Below, piece by piece: positions 26,362 through 35,902 of a DNA stretch of 64,000 bases. Where the stretch lies: contig WGMZ01000013.1 of NCBI GenBank assembly GCA_016124735.1, positions 1 to 64,000 of the forward strand. Reading direction: 5' to 3'. Made by a program: the position numbers and the translations under genes. The notes beneath the pieces were generated by a model, which did not search any database, was not told the origin of the DNA, and saw only the letters and a list, made by a program, of their open reading frames with translations. Position 1 is the first letter of the stretch, and each line of letters begins with the position of its first letter. The DNA comes from Bacteroidota bacterium. Lineage in GTDB: Bacteria; Bacteroidota; Bacteroidia; UBA8524.

Positions 26362-28227
26362 CTATTCAATTTCAAAAAGTTCATTCAGCGTTCCAATCGA
26401 TACAGCGTGATATCCGGGTCTCGATACCTCATATATCAACCGGGCCTGAGTTTGCCAGTACGGGTTGGCATCGTGCATGGCTCGATACAGAGGCGTGAGA
26501 AATTTTCTCCTGCCCACATTGTTCAGGAAGTTGCGGATGAAAGGTTCCATCGCCACCCAATTGCTTTGCACTGCCAAAACAAACCAACGATCTGCAATTT
26601 CCGCATTGGCCTGGCTAAACCCGAAGCGCCTATCCAGCTGACGCAGCACATTGGTATCCATCGGTGTATTCAATCCACGAATAAAATGCAACCAGTGATG
26701 CGTAGTCCAGGTTTTGGTCAACGCAATGGCATTCGGATCATCTGAAAGAATTGCCGGGACGATAGAATCCACATCCTGAAACGCTTCAGAAACAGGTGGT
26801 ACAAAATCATTTGGCAAACCAGGTTGGTAAACCCATTCATCAATATGTGCCCCCTCTAACCAGGCCGGATTTTTATTCAAAAGATCACTTCTCAGATAGT
26901 CGATAAATTCGACAGTGGTCATGGTCTGGAATGCGTATGCAGCAAAGTATTCTCGAAGAAACGCATCAAAATTTTCCCTACCGACCAAATTTTCAAGATG
27001 AACCAAAAAGAATCGTCCCTTTTCATAGGCAATATCAGAAACACCGTCATCCGGATCCCGGCCGTACAGATCGAGGTACAATTTACTGTCAGGATCATCC
27101 GGTTTCATTTCCTCGAGGGTCGACTTCAGGTCTTCATAGCCCAATACTTCCAGCATGTCGGAATACTCTTTTCCATACACAGCCTCCATGATTCTTTGTT
27201 CAAAATACACTGTAAAACCTTCATTCAGCCAGAAGTCGTTCCAGGTTCGATTGGTTACGAGATTCCCCGACCACGAATGCGCCAGTTCATGCGCTACCAG
27301 CGCAACCAGTGATCCGTCGCCAGCAAGTATGGTTGGCGTTGCAAAAGTAAGCCGCGGGTTTTCCATTCCACCAAAAGGAAAGGAAGATGGAAGGAACAGC
27401 ACATCGTATTTTCCCCAATGGTAGGGACCATATAATTCTTCGGCGGCATTGATCATTGCCGGTAAATCTTTGAGCTCTTTAATCGCTTTATTTAAGACCA
27501 CAGGTTCAGCGAACACCCCGCATCTTTCTTCGTAGGCATGGTATTGAATATCGCCTGCAGCCAAAGCGAGGAGATAGGACGGAATGGGTTGATTCATTGA
27601 AAATTGGAACAATCCTTCTTTGTCTCGCTGCTTCGGATTTTCGGCGCTCATCAAAACCCGGTACTGGCTGTCGCATTCCACACTTGCCGAATAGGTAAAG
27701 CGAACTGCCGGTACATCCATGCAAGGAACCCAGGTGCGAGCCAAAATAGCCTGGCTTTGGGTGTAGAGGAAGGGCTTTCCTCCTGCAGTCTGTTCCGGTT
27801 TCATCCATTGCAGGGCCTCTGCATCAGGATGGGTGGTGTAGGCAATCTCCAGACTTTTTGACTCTTTCCGGACCGGAATTCGGAGTCCTTTTCCAAAAAT
27901 TGGATGATCGCCGCTCTGCTCAAAATTAACTTTCACACCATCTACCCAAACCTGATTAATTTCCATGGAGCGGGTGTCCAGAACGATGGATTCACTGCGG
28001 CAATCTGCAATCCTCCAATGGGCAATCCCCCGAAGCATCTGGCTTTTAAAATCAATTTTCAAATAAAGGTGCAGGGAATCCAATCTTGCTTCATCATAAT
28101 TTGAATAGGAATGGCGTGCATTCAATAAGGAGTCGGAACTATCCTTTTTCTCACTTGGTGTGGAATTTGATGAACAAGAAACGATTAAATTAATTACAAA
28201 CAGACTAAGAATAAATTTACCACTCAT
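26362..28227 (-). CDS. M1-family metallo-aminopeptidase lipoprotein
   Basis: 621 residues. Lipobox cysteine C18 (INLIVSC). N-terminal beta-sandwich domain, then the catalytic domain with GGMEN (286-290) and HELAH (H313, E314, H317) with the third zinc ligand E336 (LNEGFTVYFE). The C-terminal helical domain resembles leukotriene A4 hydrolase/aminopeptidase. It cleaves N-terminal residues from peptides at the cell envelope. It is first gene of a two-gene operon with the PLP enzyme, which could use released amino acids. Confidence 0.93.
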   Translation of the reverse strand: MSGKFILSLFVINLIVSCSSNSTPSEKKDSSDSLLNARHSYSNYDEARLDSLHLYLKIDFKSQMLRGIAHWRIADCRSESIVLDTRSMEINQVWVDGVKVNFEQSGDHPIFGKGLRIPVRKESKSLEIAYTTHPDAEALQWMKPEQTAGGKPFLYTQSQAILARTWVPCMDVPAVRFTYSASVECDSQYRVLMSAENPKQRDKEGLFQFSMNQPIPSYLLALAAGDIQYHAYEERCGVFAEPVVLNKAIKELKDLPAMINAAEELYGPYHWGKYDVLFLPSSFPFGGMENPRLTFATPTILAGDGSLVALVAHELAHSWSGNLVTNRTWNDFWLNEGFTVYFEQRIMEAVYGKEYSDMLEVLGYEDLKSTLEEMKPDDPDSKLYLDLYGRDPDDGVSDIAYEKGRFFLVHLENLVGRENFDAFLREYFAAYAFQTMTTVEFIDYLRSDLLNKNPAWLEGAHIDEWVYQPGLPNDFVPPVSEAFQDVDSIVPAILSDDPNAIALTKTWTTHHWLHFIRGLNTPMDTNVLRQLDRRFGFSQANAEIADRWFVLAVQSNWVAMEPFIRNFLNNVGRRKFLTPLYRAMHDANPYWQTQARLIYEVSRPGYHAVSIGTLNELFEIE

Positions 28228-28291
28228 GCGTGTAAAGTATCAGCGCAAAATATAAGAGAATAAAACAATTTGCATTGTTTAAAAATTTTTA

Positions 28292-28321
28292 TTGAGAAAT
28301 TCGTTGATGCTTGTATATTTT
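28292..28321 (+). promoter_or_regulatory. Promoter of the DUF4468 gene
   Basis: TTG at 28292-28294, 19 nt, then TATATTTT at 28314-28321 (7 of 8 to TAnnTTTG). It supports ATG 28342 as start, giving a leader of about 15 nt. Confidence 0.55.
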
Positions 28322-28341
28322 CGCCCAGATATTCACCAACT

Positions 28342-29070
28342 ATGAAGAATACAGTATTTGCCTTATCGGCCCTATTTCTGTTGATAATTGGCAGTTCCAA
28401 AGCCTCCGCTCAGTACGAAGATGATGGGACCGGATACGATAATTATTACGATTACGAACAAAATCCGGATTCCACTCAGGACGGATATGATGGCTATGAT
28501 CAGTACGATCCTTATTACGGTTCGGAAGAAGACCAGCCAAAAAAGAAGCCTGAAAAGAAACCCTATGTAAGGATTACCATGCCTTACGACACCATCACAG
28601 AAATGATTACCTATACCGGAATCATTGAACAGGAGGATTCCTATTACGACTCTCTTTATCTCCGTGCAAAGAAATATTTGATTAGCAAGTTCGATTTGAA
28701 TGACAAGGACTTTAAAGAATCAGCTATCAACATGGATAAAATTATCATGACGCTGAAAATGCCTTATGAAATGCAAAAGAACAAGTTCGTAACTGAGTCT
28801 GTCGGAAAGCTTGAGTTTAAACTGGCTCTCCGTTTCAAAGATGGAAAGTACAAGTACGACATCGATCATCTGAAACATCTTTTGCCTGAAAATGCAGCTG
28901 GACGCACACAGCCAGAATATGCCTATCTGGAGTATTATATGCGTGCTGAAAGGAATATCATCTACAATGATTTGCTCCTGCGTGCAGCCGACAAAGAAAT
29001 CAATGCTTTAATCGGAGAAATTAAAAAGGCCCTTAGAGAGCCCGTAATAATTGATGAGGACGACTGGTAA
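28342..29070 (+). CDS. DUF4468-like secreted protein with Tyr/Asp-rich region
   Basis: 242 residues from ATG 28342, which begins the signal peptide (cleaved near ASAQ); the longer frame from 28270 precedes the promoter box. Residues about 25-75 are a low-complexity stretch rich in Tyr, Asp and Gly. The remainder resembles DUF4468: ITYTGIIEQEDSYYDSLYLRAKKYLISKF, then a central strand region KLEFKLALRFKDGKYKYDI and a helical end. Function unknown. Convergent with DUF4834, with the terminator inside that gene. Confidence 0.72.
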   Translation: MKNTVFALSALFLLIIGSSKASAQYEDDGTGYDNYYDYEQNPDSTQDGYDGYDQYDPYYGSEEDQPKKKPEKKPYVRITMPYDTITEMITYTGIIEQEDSYYDSLYLRAKKYLISKFDLNDKDFKESAINMDKIIMTLKMPYEMQKNKFVTESVGKLEFKLALRFKDGKYKYDIDHLKHLLPENAAGRTQPEYAYLEYYMRAERNIIYNDLLLRAADKEINALIGEIKKALREPVIIDEDDW

Positions 29071-29073
29071 AAA

Positions 29074-29313
29074 TCAGTCTTTTACTTCTTCAAAGTCGAC
29101 ATAGTCGCCTTCTGACTCCAAAGATTTATGCGAAGATCCCGCTTTTCCGGCGGGATTTTCTTTTAATGTCACTTTGCCTTCTTCCTGTGTCCCATTGTAT
29201 TGCCTGTTATCGTGATAATGGTATTGTTTTACAATGACCTTTGCCCGGGAAAAAGCGCGGTATATCTTGATGATGAAATATATCACCACCACATAAATAA
29301 TAGCCTTAATCAT
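29074..29313 (-). CDS. DUF4834 small membrane protein
   Basis: 79 residues. One N-terminal helix (AIIYVVVIYFIIKIYRAF) and a hydrophilic tail ending GDYVDFEEVKD, which is typical of the DUF4834 family of Bacteroidota. The role is unknown. Its coding region contains the terminator of the convergent DUF4468 gene. It starts 29 nt after the end of carB and could be the last gene of a carB unit or be separate. Confidence 0.8.
   Translation of the reverse strand: MIKAIIYVVVIYFIIKIYRAFSRAKVIVKQYHYHDNRQYNGTQEEGKVTLKENPAGKAGSSHKSLESEGDYVDFEEVKD
29136..29164 (+). terminator. Terminator of the DUF4468 gene, inside the DUF4834 gene
   Basis: ATCCCGC (29136-29142) pairs with GCGGGAT (29150-29156) around a 7-nt loop, followed by TTTCTTTT. 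It lies 66 nt after the forward gene's stop and within the DUF4834 coding region on the other strand (around ENPAGKAGS). Confidence 0.75.
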
Positions 29314-29342
29314 ATAATGAAACTATTAGACAGGATTCGTGC

Positions 29343-32162
29343 CTATTTACTCAAGTACATGGATTTTTCCTTGTACAATTCGCGGAACACTTTGTCCTGA
29401 AGATCTTTAATAAACAGAATGGCCTCACCGGTAGATTTCATCTCTGGTCCAAGTTCCTTATTTACTTTCGGGAATTTATTGAACGAGAATACCGGTTGTT
29501 TAATAGCGTAGCCTTCCAGTTTCTCTTCAATCGTAAAGTCTTTTAGTTTGTTTACGCCCAGCATCACTTTGGTAGCAATATTCACGTATGGCACTCCATA
29601 AGCTTTGCAGATGAATGGCACAGTGCGCGAAGCTCTTGGGTTAGCTTCGATTACATAGACCTTTTGATCTTTTATGGCGAACTGGATATTGAGCAAGCCC
29701 CGGATATTCAGCGCCAAGGCCAGACGTTTGGTGTACTCCCGCATTCGATCCTGAACCGAATCCGGCAGACTAAACGGTGGCAATACAGCCGAAGAGTCCC
29801 CCGAATGAATTCCTGCTGGCTCAATATGTTCCATCATCCCAATAATGTGAACATCCTCTCCATCGCAGATTGAATCAGATTCAGCTTCCTCTGCGCGGTC
29901 AAGGAAGTGGTCAATCAAAACTCTGTTCCCGGGCATAGCTCCCATGAGATCTACCACTGCTCGTTCCAAATCCTCATCGTTGATTACGATTTTCATGCCT
30001 TGTCCGCCCAACACATAAGATGGACGCACCAACACCGGATAGCCTACTTTATGCGCTATCTCCAGGGCTTCGTCAGCTGTTTCTGCCACTCCATAAAGCG
30101 GGTAAGGGATATCGAGGCTTTTCAACAAATCAGAGAATCGGCCACGGTCTTCTGCCACATCCATATCCTGGAAGCTGGTACCAATTATATTGATACCGCG
30201 TTCATGAAGTTTTTCAGCCAATTTAAGCGCCGTTTGGCCGCCCAATTGAACAATGACACCTTCCGGCTTCTCCATCTCAATTAACTCATAGAGATGTTCC
30301 CAGAATACCGGTTCAAAATAAAGCTTGTCTGCCGTATCGAAATCAGTGGATACCGTTTCCGGGTTGCAGTTCACCATGATTGCTTCGTATCCCGACTCTT
30401 TCGCAGCCAAAAGACCGTGTACACAAGAGTAATCGAATTCGATACCCTGTCCGATACGGTTCGGTCCGGAACCCAATACAATAATTTTCTTTTTATCCGT
30501 GACTATAGATTCATTCTCTCCGTCGAATGTTGAGTAGAAATAATTGGTATCGCTTGGAAACTCAGCGGCGCAGGTATCTACCATTTTATATACTCTGTTC
30601 ACTCCCAATTCCTTTCTTTTGGCGTATACCTGATCTTCTGTGGTATCTCCGCCTAGAAGGTGAGCAATCTGCAAGTCGGAAAAGCCTTTTTGTTTGGCCT
30701 CTACTATCAACTCTTTTGGAAGATTGGCTACATTAAAGCGACGTATTTCCGTCTCTGTTTTCACCAGGTCCTGGAGTTGAAGCAAAAACCATCGATCAAT
30801 ATGAGTGATCTTCTGAACAGAGCTTACCGGTACACCCAATGCCAATGCATCTTTAATATGGAAAATCCGGTCGGAACTGGCATGTTCCAGTCCATCCAGG
30901 ATAAGGTCCAGATTCCGGGTTTGTTTTCCATCTGCACCCAGTCCGGCACGCCCTGTTTCAAGAGATTGACAAGCCTTTTGAATGGCTTCCTGGAAGCTTC
31001 TGCCGATACTCATTACTTCGCCAACAGATTTCATTTGTAAACCGAGAGTATGATCCGCTCCCTGGAATTTGTCAAAGTTCCATCTGGGGATTTTAACGAT
31101 CACATAGTCGATAGTTGGTTCGAAGAAGGCCGAAGTTGTTTTGGTAATCGGATTGGTCAGTTCATCCAGGTTATACCCAATGGCCAGCAGAGCTGCGATT
31201 TTCGCAATCGGGTAGCCTGTAGCTTTTGATGCCAGTGCCGAAGAGCGGGAAACACGTGGATTGATTTCAATGGCAATTATTTGTTCCGTTGCAGGGTCAA
31301 CAGAGAACTGCACATTGCAACCTCCGGCGAATTTTCCAATCGCCCGCAGCATCCGGAAGGATTGATTCCTCATTTCCTGAAAGCAGGTGTCAGAGAGTGT
31401 CATGGCCGGAGCCACTGTGATCGAATCACCGGTATGGATACCCATTGGATCAAAGTTCTCAATGGTGCAAATCACCGCGATATCATCTTTATTGTCGCGT
31501 AGCAATTCCAACTCAAACTCCTTCCAACCGAGCACAGCTTTTTCTACCAAAACCTCATGGGTTGGGGAGGCCTCTAATCCTCTTTTTAATGCCTCATCAA
31601 ATTCTTCCTTTCTATGCACAAATCCACCGCCGGTTCCACCCAAGGTATATGAAGGGCGTATTACCAGAGGAAATCCAATTTCCTGTGAAGCCTCTTTTCC
31701 TTCGAGGAAGGAATTGGCGATTTTGGAAGGTGCTACCACAATGCCCAGTTCAATCATCAGCTGGCGGAATTTCTCACGGTTTTCAGTGGTCTCAATGGCG
31801 TGAATATCCACGCCGATGATACGCACTCCGTATTTTTCCCAAATACCCAACTCATCCACATCAATGCATAAGTTGAGCGCCGTTTGTCCTCCCATGGTTG
31901 GCAGCACCGCATCAATTTGTCTCTCCTGCAGAATCTGCTCAATTGAAGCAGGGGTAAGAGGTAACAAATAGACATGATCGGCGGTTACCGGGTCAGTCAT
32001 GATTGTGGCAGGATTTGAATTGATCAATGAGACCTCAATACCTTCTGCTCGAAGGGCTCTGGCCGCTTGACTACCGGAGTAGTCGAACTCACATGCTTGA
32101 CCAATAATGATGGGTCCGCTACCAATAATCAGGACCGAACGGAGGGATTTATCTTTAGGCAT
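29343..32162 (-). CDS. carB: Carbamoyl-phosphate synthase large subunit lacking the MGS domain
   Basis: 939 residues against about 1070 in E. coli. Both ATP-grasp halves are present: VLIIGSGPIIIGQACEFDYSG at the start, PSYTLGGTGGG in the first half, VLGSGPNRIGQGIEFDYSC and RPSYVLGGQGM in the second. The protein ends just after EMKSTGEAI, so the C-terminal methylglyoxal-synthase-like allosteric domain (UMP and ornithine in E. coli) is missing. ATG 32162 is chosen because the promoter box overlaps the upstream in-frame start at 32186. carA is not adjacent. Confidence 0.96.
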   Translation of the reverse strand: MPKDKSLRSVLIIGSGPIIIGQACEFDYSGSQAARALRAEGIEVSLINSNPATIMTDPVTADHVYLLPLTPASIEQILQERQIDAVLPTMGGQTALNLCIDVDELGIWEKYGVRIIGVDIHAIETTENREKFRQLMIELGIVVAPSKIANSFLEGKEASQEIGFPLVIRPSYTLGGTGGGFVHRKEEFDEALKRGLEASPTHEVLVEKAVLGWKEFELELLRDNKDDIAVICTIENFDPMGIHTGDSITVAPAMTLSDTCFQEMRNQSFRMLRAIGKFAGGCNVQFSVDPATEQIIAIEINPRVSRSSALASKATGYPIAKIAALLAIGYNLDELTNPITKTTSAFFEPTIDYVIVKIPRWNFDKFQGADHTLGLQMKSVGEVMSIGRSFQEAIQKACQSLETGRAGLGADGKQTRNLDLILDGLEHASSDRIFHIKDALALGVPVSSVQKITHIDRWFLLQLQDLVKTETEIRRFNVANLPKELIVEAKQKGFSDLQIAHLLGGDTTEDQVYAKRKELGVNRVYKMVDTCAAEFPSDTNYFYSTFDGENESIVTDKKKIIVLGSGPNRIGQGIEFDYSCVHGLLAAKESGYEAIMVNCNPETVSTDFDTADKLYFEPVFWEHLYELIEMEKPEGVIVQLGGQTALKLAEKLHERGINIIGTSFQDMDVAEDRGRFSDLLKSLDIPYPLYGVAETADEALEIAHKVGYPVLVRPSYVLGGQGMKIVINDEDLERAVVDLMGAMPGNRVLIDHFLDRAEEAESDSICDGEDVHIIGMMEHIEPAGIHSGDSSAVLPPFSLPDSVQDRMREYTKRLALALNIRGLLNIQFAIKDQKVYVIEANPRASRTVPFICKAYGVPYVNIATKVMLGVNKLKDFTIEEKLEGYAIKQPVFSFNKFPKVNKELGPEMKSTGEAILFIKDLQDKVFRELYKEKSMYLSK

Positions 32163-32183
32163 AATGGAAACTGGAAAATCGGG

Positions 32184-32191
32184 CAAAGATA
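32184..32191 (-). promoter_or_regulatory. -7 box of carB
   Basis: TATCTTTG on the minus strand, an exact match, 21 nt before the ATG at 32162. It excludes the longer open frame. Confidence 0.6.
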
Positions 32192-32228
32192 GAAATTTTT
32201 GCCGCCTCGAAGGGCTTTCCCTCAGATT

Positions 32229-34730
32229 TTAAAAGCTAAACTGCGCAGAAATTTTCACTCCGAAACGATTAATCCCGGGGTTATCCAGATGTGTCAACCG
32301 ATGAATGAAATCAATCCTGCCAAAAGAATAGATATTTTCAATACCATAGGACACTTCCACATAAGGTTGATGATTCAGTTCATAAAACTGTGTAACCGGT
32401 CTGTTTTGCGAATCAAAACGGGGGACCAAATCCAGGTGTTTTTGACTGATCGACCCCCACACAGACTTGCCGGAAACGAATAAACGCAACTTGGCTTTTT
32501 TCACATAGGGAACCCGGTTGAATACTGCTCCACCAAAGTGGTGTTCGTAGTTGACAGAAACGTATTGATCGCTAACAAACTCGAACAGGTTCATCAGGTT
32601 AAATGTGTAACGATTGGCCAGGATGGATTGATTTCCTCTTTGCACATCGAGAATTGGATACGGTAATGAGTCGGCAAAAACTTTCCCGGCATGGATGATA
32701 TAGCTCCCTTCTCCGAAGCGGCCCATGCTCACCCATTGCTGAATGGTGATATTGGCTTTATTAAAGGAATAATCCCCTTGCAGCACATCCTTAAAACCGT
32801 GTGTATACGAAAATGTAATCGTCGGCCCCTTCTGTGCCCCCAATGAATACCTTTCATTGTGATTCAGAATCCATTGCTCCTGGAAGGCGAATCGCGTATC
32901 AATGGTGAGAGTTGTGGTTCTAAAATCGCTGGCGATCACTTTGTTGGTGGGGGTATTCACCTTGAAAAAGGCAAAATTAAATTTGTCTCCAACCGGCTCA
33001 AACATGTACTGTTTTCTTTGAAAAACCACGCGGCTCGACCAGGACGAATTGTGCTGACGACTCAAGTAGAATGTTTGTTCATTGGTACGATTCATCTGTA
33101 CCGCCTGAAAGAGAGCAAACGTGGTAAACAGGTTGGTCTGCTCATAACTGTGATCGGAAACCCCGATCTGTTCTACTTCCTTTCTTTGACGGAAACCCAT
33201 CACCATCCAATGTTTTTTGCTGATAAACCAATCGCCCTGCACCATGTACTTCACTTTTTGATCTCTGAATCCGTATGCAACCCGTCCACGAAGCTGAAAT
33301 TTTTCACTCCATAAGTAATTCGTTTTTGCTCCCAGCGTTACCCGGATTCCCTCCAGAGGGTTGTACGACATGAGGTAGGCGTAGGGGCCAATATCAATTT
33401 TACCCACACGCTTGTATCCATTAGCAATAATATTTACCCATTCCACCCAGGTTTTTACAATTGGCAGATTATTGAGGGTATCAATCATATGCGCTATTTT
33501 CTTGTCGCCTTCGGTAAGTTTTTCATGTCTGTTTTCTTCCCAGAACATGTCGTCTTTTTCGGCGGCACCTTCTTCTACCACCAATTTATTCTCGTAGAAT
33601 TTCGGGTCTTTGGGCTGATTCACCACGATGTCTTTATTGGACACATAAAACAGGGCTATGAATCCAGGCGTGGTTGAGGTTGGCTCGTCGAGATTCAGCA
33701 GAATCCGAGTTTTATTCGGCACCCAGGCTCCGGTCTCTGTCTGCTGGTATTCCTGCTGAATTTTAAATTGATCGATAAAATTAAGATTGGCCCGGCGATC
33801 CATGAAGAGTTGAGACTGACGAATGGCAAAACTGGAATCGGCAATCCAAATCGTTCCTGTGAACGCCAAATCGCTGGGTCTTTTTGGATTCAGCTCAATC
33901 TTGTAACATTTGGTTCCTCCAATATCTACACTATCGAGCAAAGTAAAGATGTACATTTCGAGAGCCGCATCACCAACGGGGGAAGCAAAATCTTTCTCCA
34001 GTATCCGGATCCAGTTCAGATGAAAATTATACTGCTGAAAGGTGCTTCCCAGCAATTGCGATGTGACACTTTCATCTTCCATCCCGACGCCAATAACATG
34101 GGTTGCCTTGATGATTTCCTTCTGTTTGAACGGGTTTTTTGTCGTGTAGAAATCAGAAATGGTCTCTGAAATAAATATGGGTAAAACCGGAGTATTCGAT
34201 CCATCGTTTAGCTCGCCAATGGTATCAAACAAAGGCATGACCGAATTCAGCAATTTGCTTTTTCTTTGTTTCTCAGTGAGTTGGTCAATAGCGATTTGAA
34301 CCTTGGTAAAACTTTCGTATTGGTAAGCTTTGAGGTTTTCGTAGCTATTATTCTTACGATTCTTTTGGGCCGCTTTGATAATCCGTATTGCAGGGTTCAC
34401 GCCCGGTTTAACCACGGCCTCAGGCAATTCGCTCACATTTTCGCGAAGCTGATAATGAACCGTTTGTGATTTCCCTCTTTGAATTTTCTTGGTAAGAGTA
34501 AAATAGCCAAGATAAGACACTGAAAGACTGTCAACGGGTAAGTCTGTTTCTATGGAATAAAAACCATCGAAGTCGGTAGTTACTCCGACGGTGGTACCGG
34601 TAAAGAATACATTGACAAAGGGCAATGCCTCACCGGAACCCGCGTCGGTCACCTTTCCGCTAACCCGGGTTTGTTGCGCCCACAATGACGAACAAAGAAA
34701 TAAAAGAGCAACGGAAAGGCTGAATTTCAT
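32229..34730 (-). CDS. DUF5686 outer-membrane protein with carboxypeptidase-like N-terminal domain
   Basis: 833 residues. Signal peptide to about 18 (SSLWAQ), then a CarboxypepD_reg-like beta-sandwich at about 20-95 (VSGKVTDAGSGEALPFVNVFF, TTDFDGFYSI). The central and C-terminal parts match the Bacteroidota DUF5686 pattern (NPAIRIIKAAQKNRKNN) and end in many barrel-like strands with a terminal F. It is probably an outer-membrane barrel of unknown role. It starts 2 nt after the cyclophilin gene and shares its promoter. Confidence 0.85.
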   Translation of the reverse strand: MKFSLSVALLFLCSSLWAQQTRVSGKVTDAGSGEALPFVNVFFTGTTVGVTTDFDGFYSIETDLPVDSLSVSYLGYFTLTKKIQRGKSQTVHYQLRENVSELPEAVVKPGVNPAIRIIKAAQKNRKNNSYENLKAYQYESFTKVQIAIDQLTEKQRKSKLLNSVMPLFDTIGELNDGSNTPVLPIFISETISDFYTTKNPFKQKEIIKATHVIGVGMEDESVTSQLLGSTFQQYNFHLNWIRILEKDFASPVGDAALEMYIFTLLDSVDIGGTKCYKIELNPKRPSDLAFTGTIWIADSSFAIRQSQLFMDRRANLNFIDQFKIQQEYQQTETGAWVPNKTRILLNLDEPTSTTPGFIALFYVSNKDIVVNQPKDPKFYENKLVVEEGAAEKDDMFWEENRHEKLTEGDKKIAHMIDTLNNLPIVKTWVEWVNIIANGYKRVGKIDIGPYAYLMSYNPLEGIRVTLGAKTNYLWSEKFQLRGRVAYGFRDQKVKYMVQGDWFISKKHWMVMGFRQRKEVEQIGVSDHSYEQTNLFTTFALFQAVQMNRTNEQTFYLSRQHNSSWSSRVVFQRKQYMFEPVGDKFNFAFFKVNTPTNKVIASDFRTTTLTIDTRFAFQEQWILNHNERYSLGAQKGPTITFSYTHGFKDVLQGDYSFNKANITIQQWVSMGRFGEGSYIIHAGKVFADSLPYPILDVQRGNQSILANRYTFNLMNLFEFVSDQYVSVNYEHHFGGAVFNRVPYVKKAKLRLFVSGKSVWGSISQKHLDLVPRFDSQNRPVTQFYELNHQPYVEVSYGIENIYSFGRIDFIHRLTHLDNPGINRFGVKISAQFSF

Positions 34731-34732
34731 TT

Positions 34733-35503
34733 TTATTTTTTCACCACCCGAATGGTCATTTTCACATCCTGCACAGGACGATCACCGGGACGGGTTTGAA
34801 CAGCCGCAATTTTATCAATTACGTCAAGTCCTTCCACCACTTCTCCGAAAACGGTATACTGGCCGTCGAGGAAAGGAGTTCCTCCAATTGTGGTATATGC
34901 TTGAATTTGCTCTGGTGAATATTTCACTCCACTTTGGGCTGTCATCATTCCGAGTTTTTGTTCATCCATTACTGAACCCTGAACAATATAAAATTGAGAT
35001 CCGCTGGATGCTTTTTGAGGGTTTACCTGATCGCCCATTCGCGCAGCTGCCAAAGCTCCTTTTTTATGGTACAGGGCTGGATTGAATTCGGCCGGAATCG
35101 TATAGCCAGGACCACCGCCTCCTAATTGGGCATCGGGTCCTGCATTTTTTGAATTTGGATCTCCACCCTGAATCATAAAATTCCGGATGACTCTGTGGAA
35201 TAAAAGTCCATCGTAAAAGCCTTCGTTCGCCAATTTGAGGAAATTATCGCGGTGCAAAGGCGTTTCGTCGTAAAGCCGAACCTTCATGGTCCCAAAGTCA
35301 GTGATTATTTCTACCATTTTCTGTTTTTTTTCTGGTTGGCTGGAAGCTGGAATAACCGGAGTATCTGCTTTTTGTTCAATTTTTACTTCCGTGTTTTGCT
35401 TTTCTTCTTTCTCTTCCTGTTTCTTATCAGAATTTTTTTTGCCATTGCAGGCCGACATCATGAGGGCGCTCGCAAAAATCAATAAGAGGCTTGTTCTTTT
35501 CAT
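34733..35503 (-). CDS. Cyclophilin-type peptidyl-prolyl isomerase lipoprotein
   Basis: 256 residues. Lipobox cysteine C19 (ALMMSAC), then a Lys/Glu-rich linker to about residue 60 and a full cyclophilin domain: VRLYDETPLHRDNFLKLANEGFYDGLLFHRVI, FMIQGGDPN and SSGSQFYIVQG. It folds exported proteins at the envelope. Being coupled to DUF5686 downstream suggests a role in making that outer-membrane protein or others. Confidence 0.93.
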   Translation of the reverse strand: MKRTSLLLIFASALMMSACNGKKNSDKKQEEKEEKQNTEVKIEQKADTPVIPASSQPEKKQKMVEIITDFGTMKVRLYDETPLHRDNFLKLANEGFYDGLLFHRVIRNFMIQGGDPNSKNAGPDAQLGGGGPGYTIPAEFNPALYHKKGALAAARMGDQVNPQKASSGSQFYIVQGSVMDEQKLGMMTAQSGVKYSPEQIQAYTTIGGTPFLDGQYTVFGEVVEGLDVIDKIAAVQTRPGDRPVQDVKMTIRVVKK

Positions 35504-35524
35504 TATCTTGATTTGCTAAAAGGT

Positions 35525-35532
35525 CAAATATA
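35525..35532 (-). promoter_or_regulatory. -7 box of the cyclophilin-DUF5686 unit
   Basis: TATATTTG on the minus strand, an exact match, 21 nt before the ATG at 35503 and directly after the stop of the upstream gene. It separates this unit from the crcB unit. Confidence 0.6.
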
Positions 35533-35874
35533 TCAAAGGGCATCAAAATAGGCAATGACCCTTTCCATGAGGTAAAACTCCTGTTCAGGGAGATTGATGA
35601 ATGGGAGTTTTTTCAAGGCTTTCCAGTGAGGCCATCCATCTTTATCCAGGCCTTCCAATTCGTAATACCCTTCTTCACTCATCAGCCTGCAAACGGCAAT
35701 GTGCATGAGATTGACCTTATCTTCCTTGGTCCATTTCTGTTTCACCTTGCCCAATTCCCGAATGCCTATAAGGATGAGCACCATGTTTAAATCAGGTTTA
35801 TTTCCAAACTGCTTATGGAGTTGGATTTGCAGCGCTTCCCACCTCAGATCCAGTTCTTCACGTGCTGTTTTCAT
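35533..35874 (-). CDS. Conserved hypothetical protein
   Basis: 113 residues from ATG 35874 (the frame opens at 35892, but the shorter start has a -7-like TATTTTTA just upstream). Soluble, helical and rich in Trp, Glu and Leu: ELDLRWEALQIQLHKQFGNKP, LILIGIRELGKVKQKW and DGWPHWKAL. No motif known to me. It lies 28 nt downstream of the AsnB-annotated unknown gene, in the same direction. Confidence 0.7.
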   Translation of the reverse strand: MKTAREELDLRWEALQIQLHKQFGNKPDLNMVLILIGIRELGKVKQKWTKEDKVNLMHIAVCRLMSEEGYYELEGLDKDGWPHWKALKKLPFINLPEQEFYLMERVIAYFDAL

Positions 35875-35902
35875 GGCGTAAAAATAAGGCAAGTAGCCTA
35901 AA

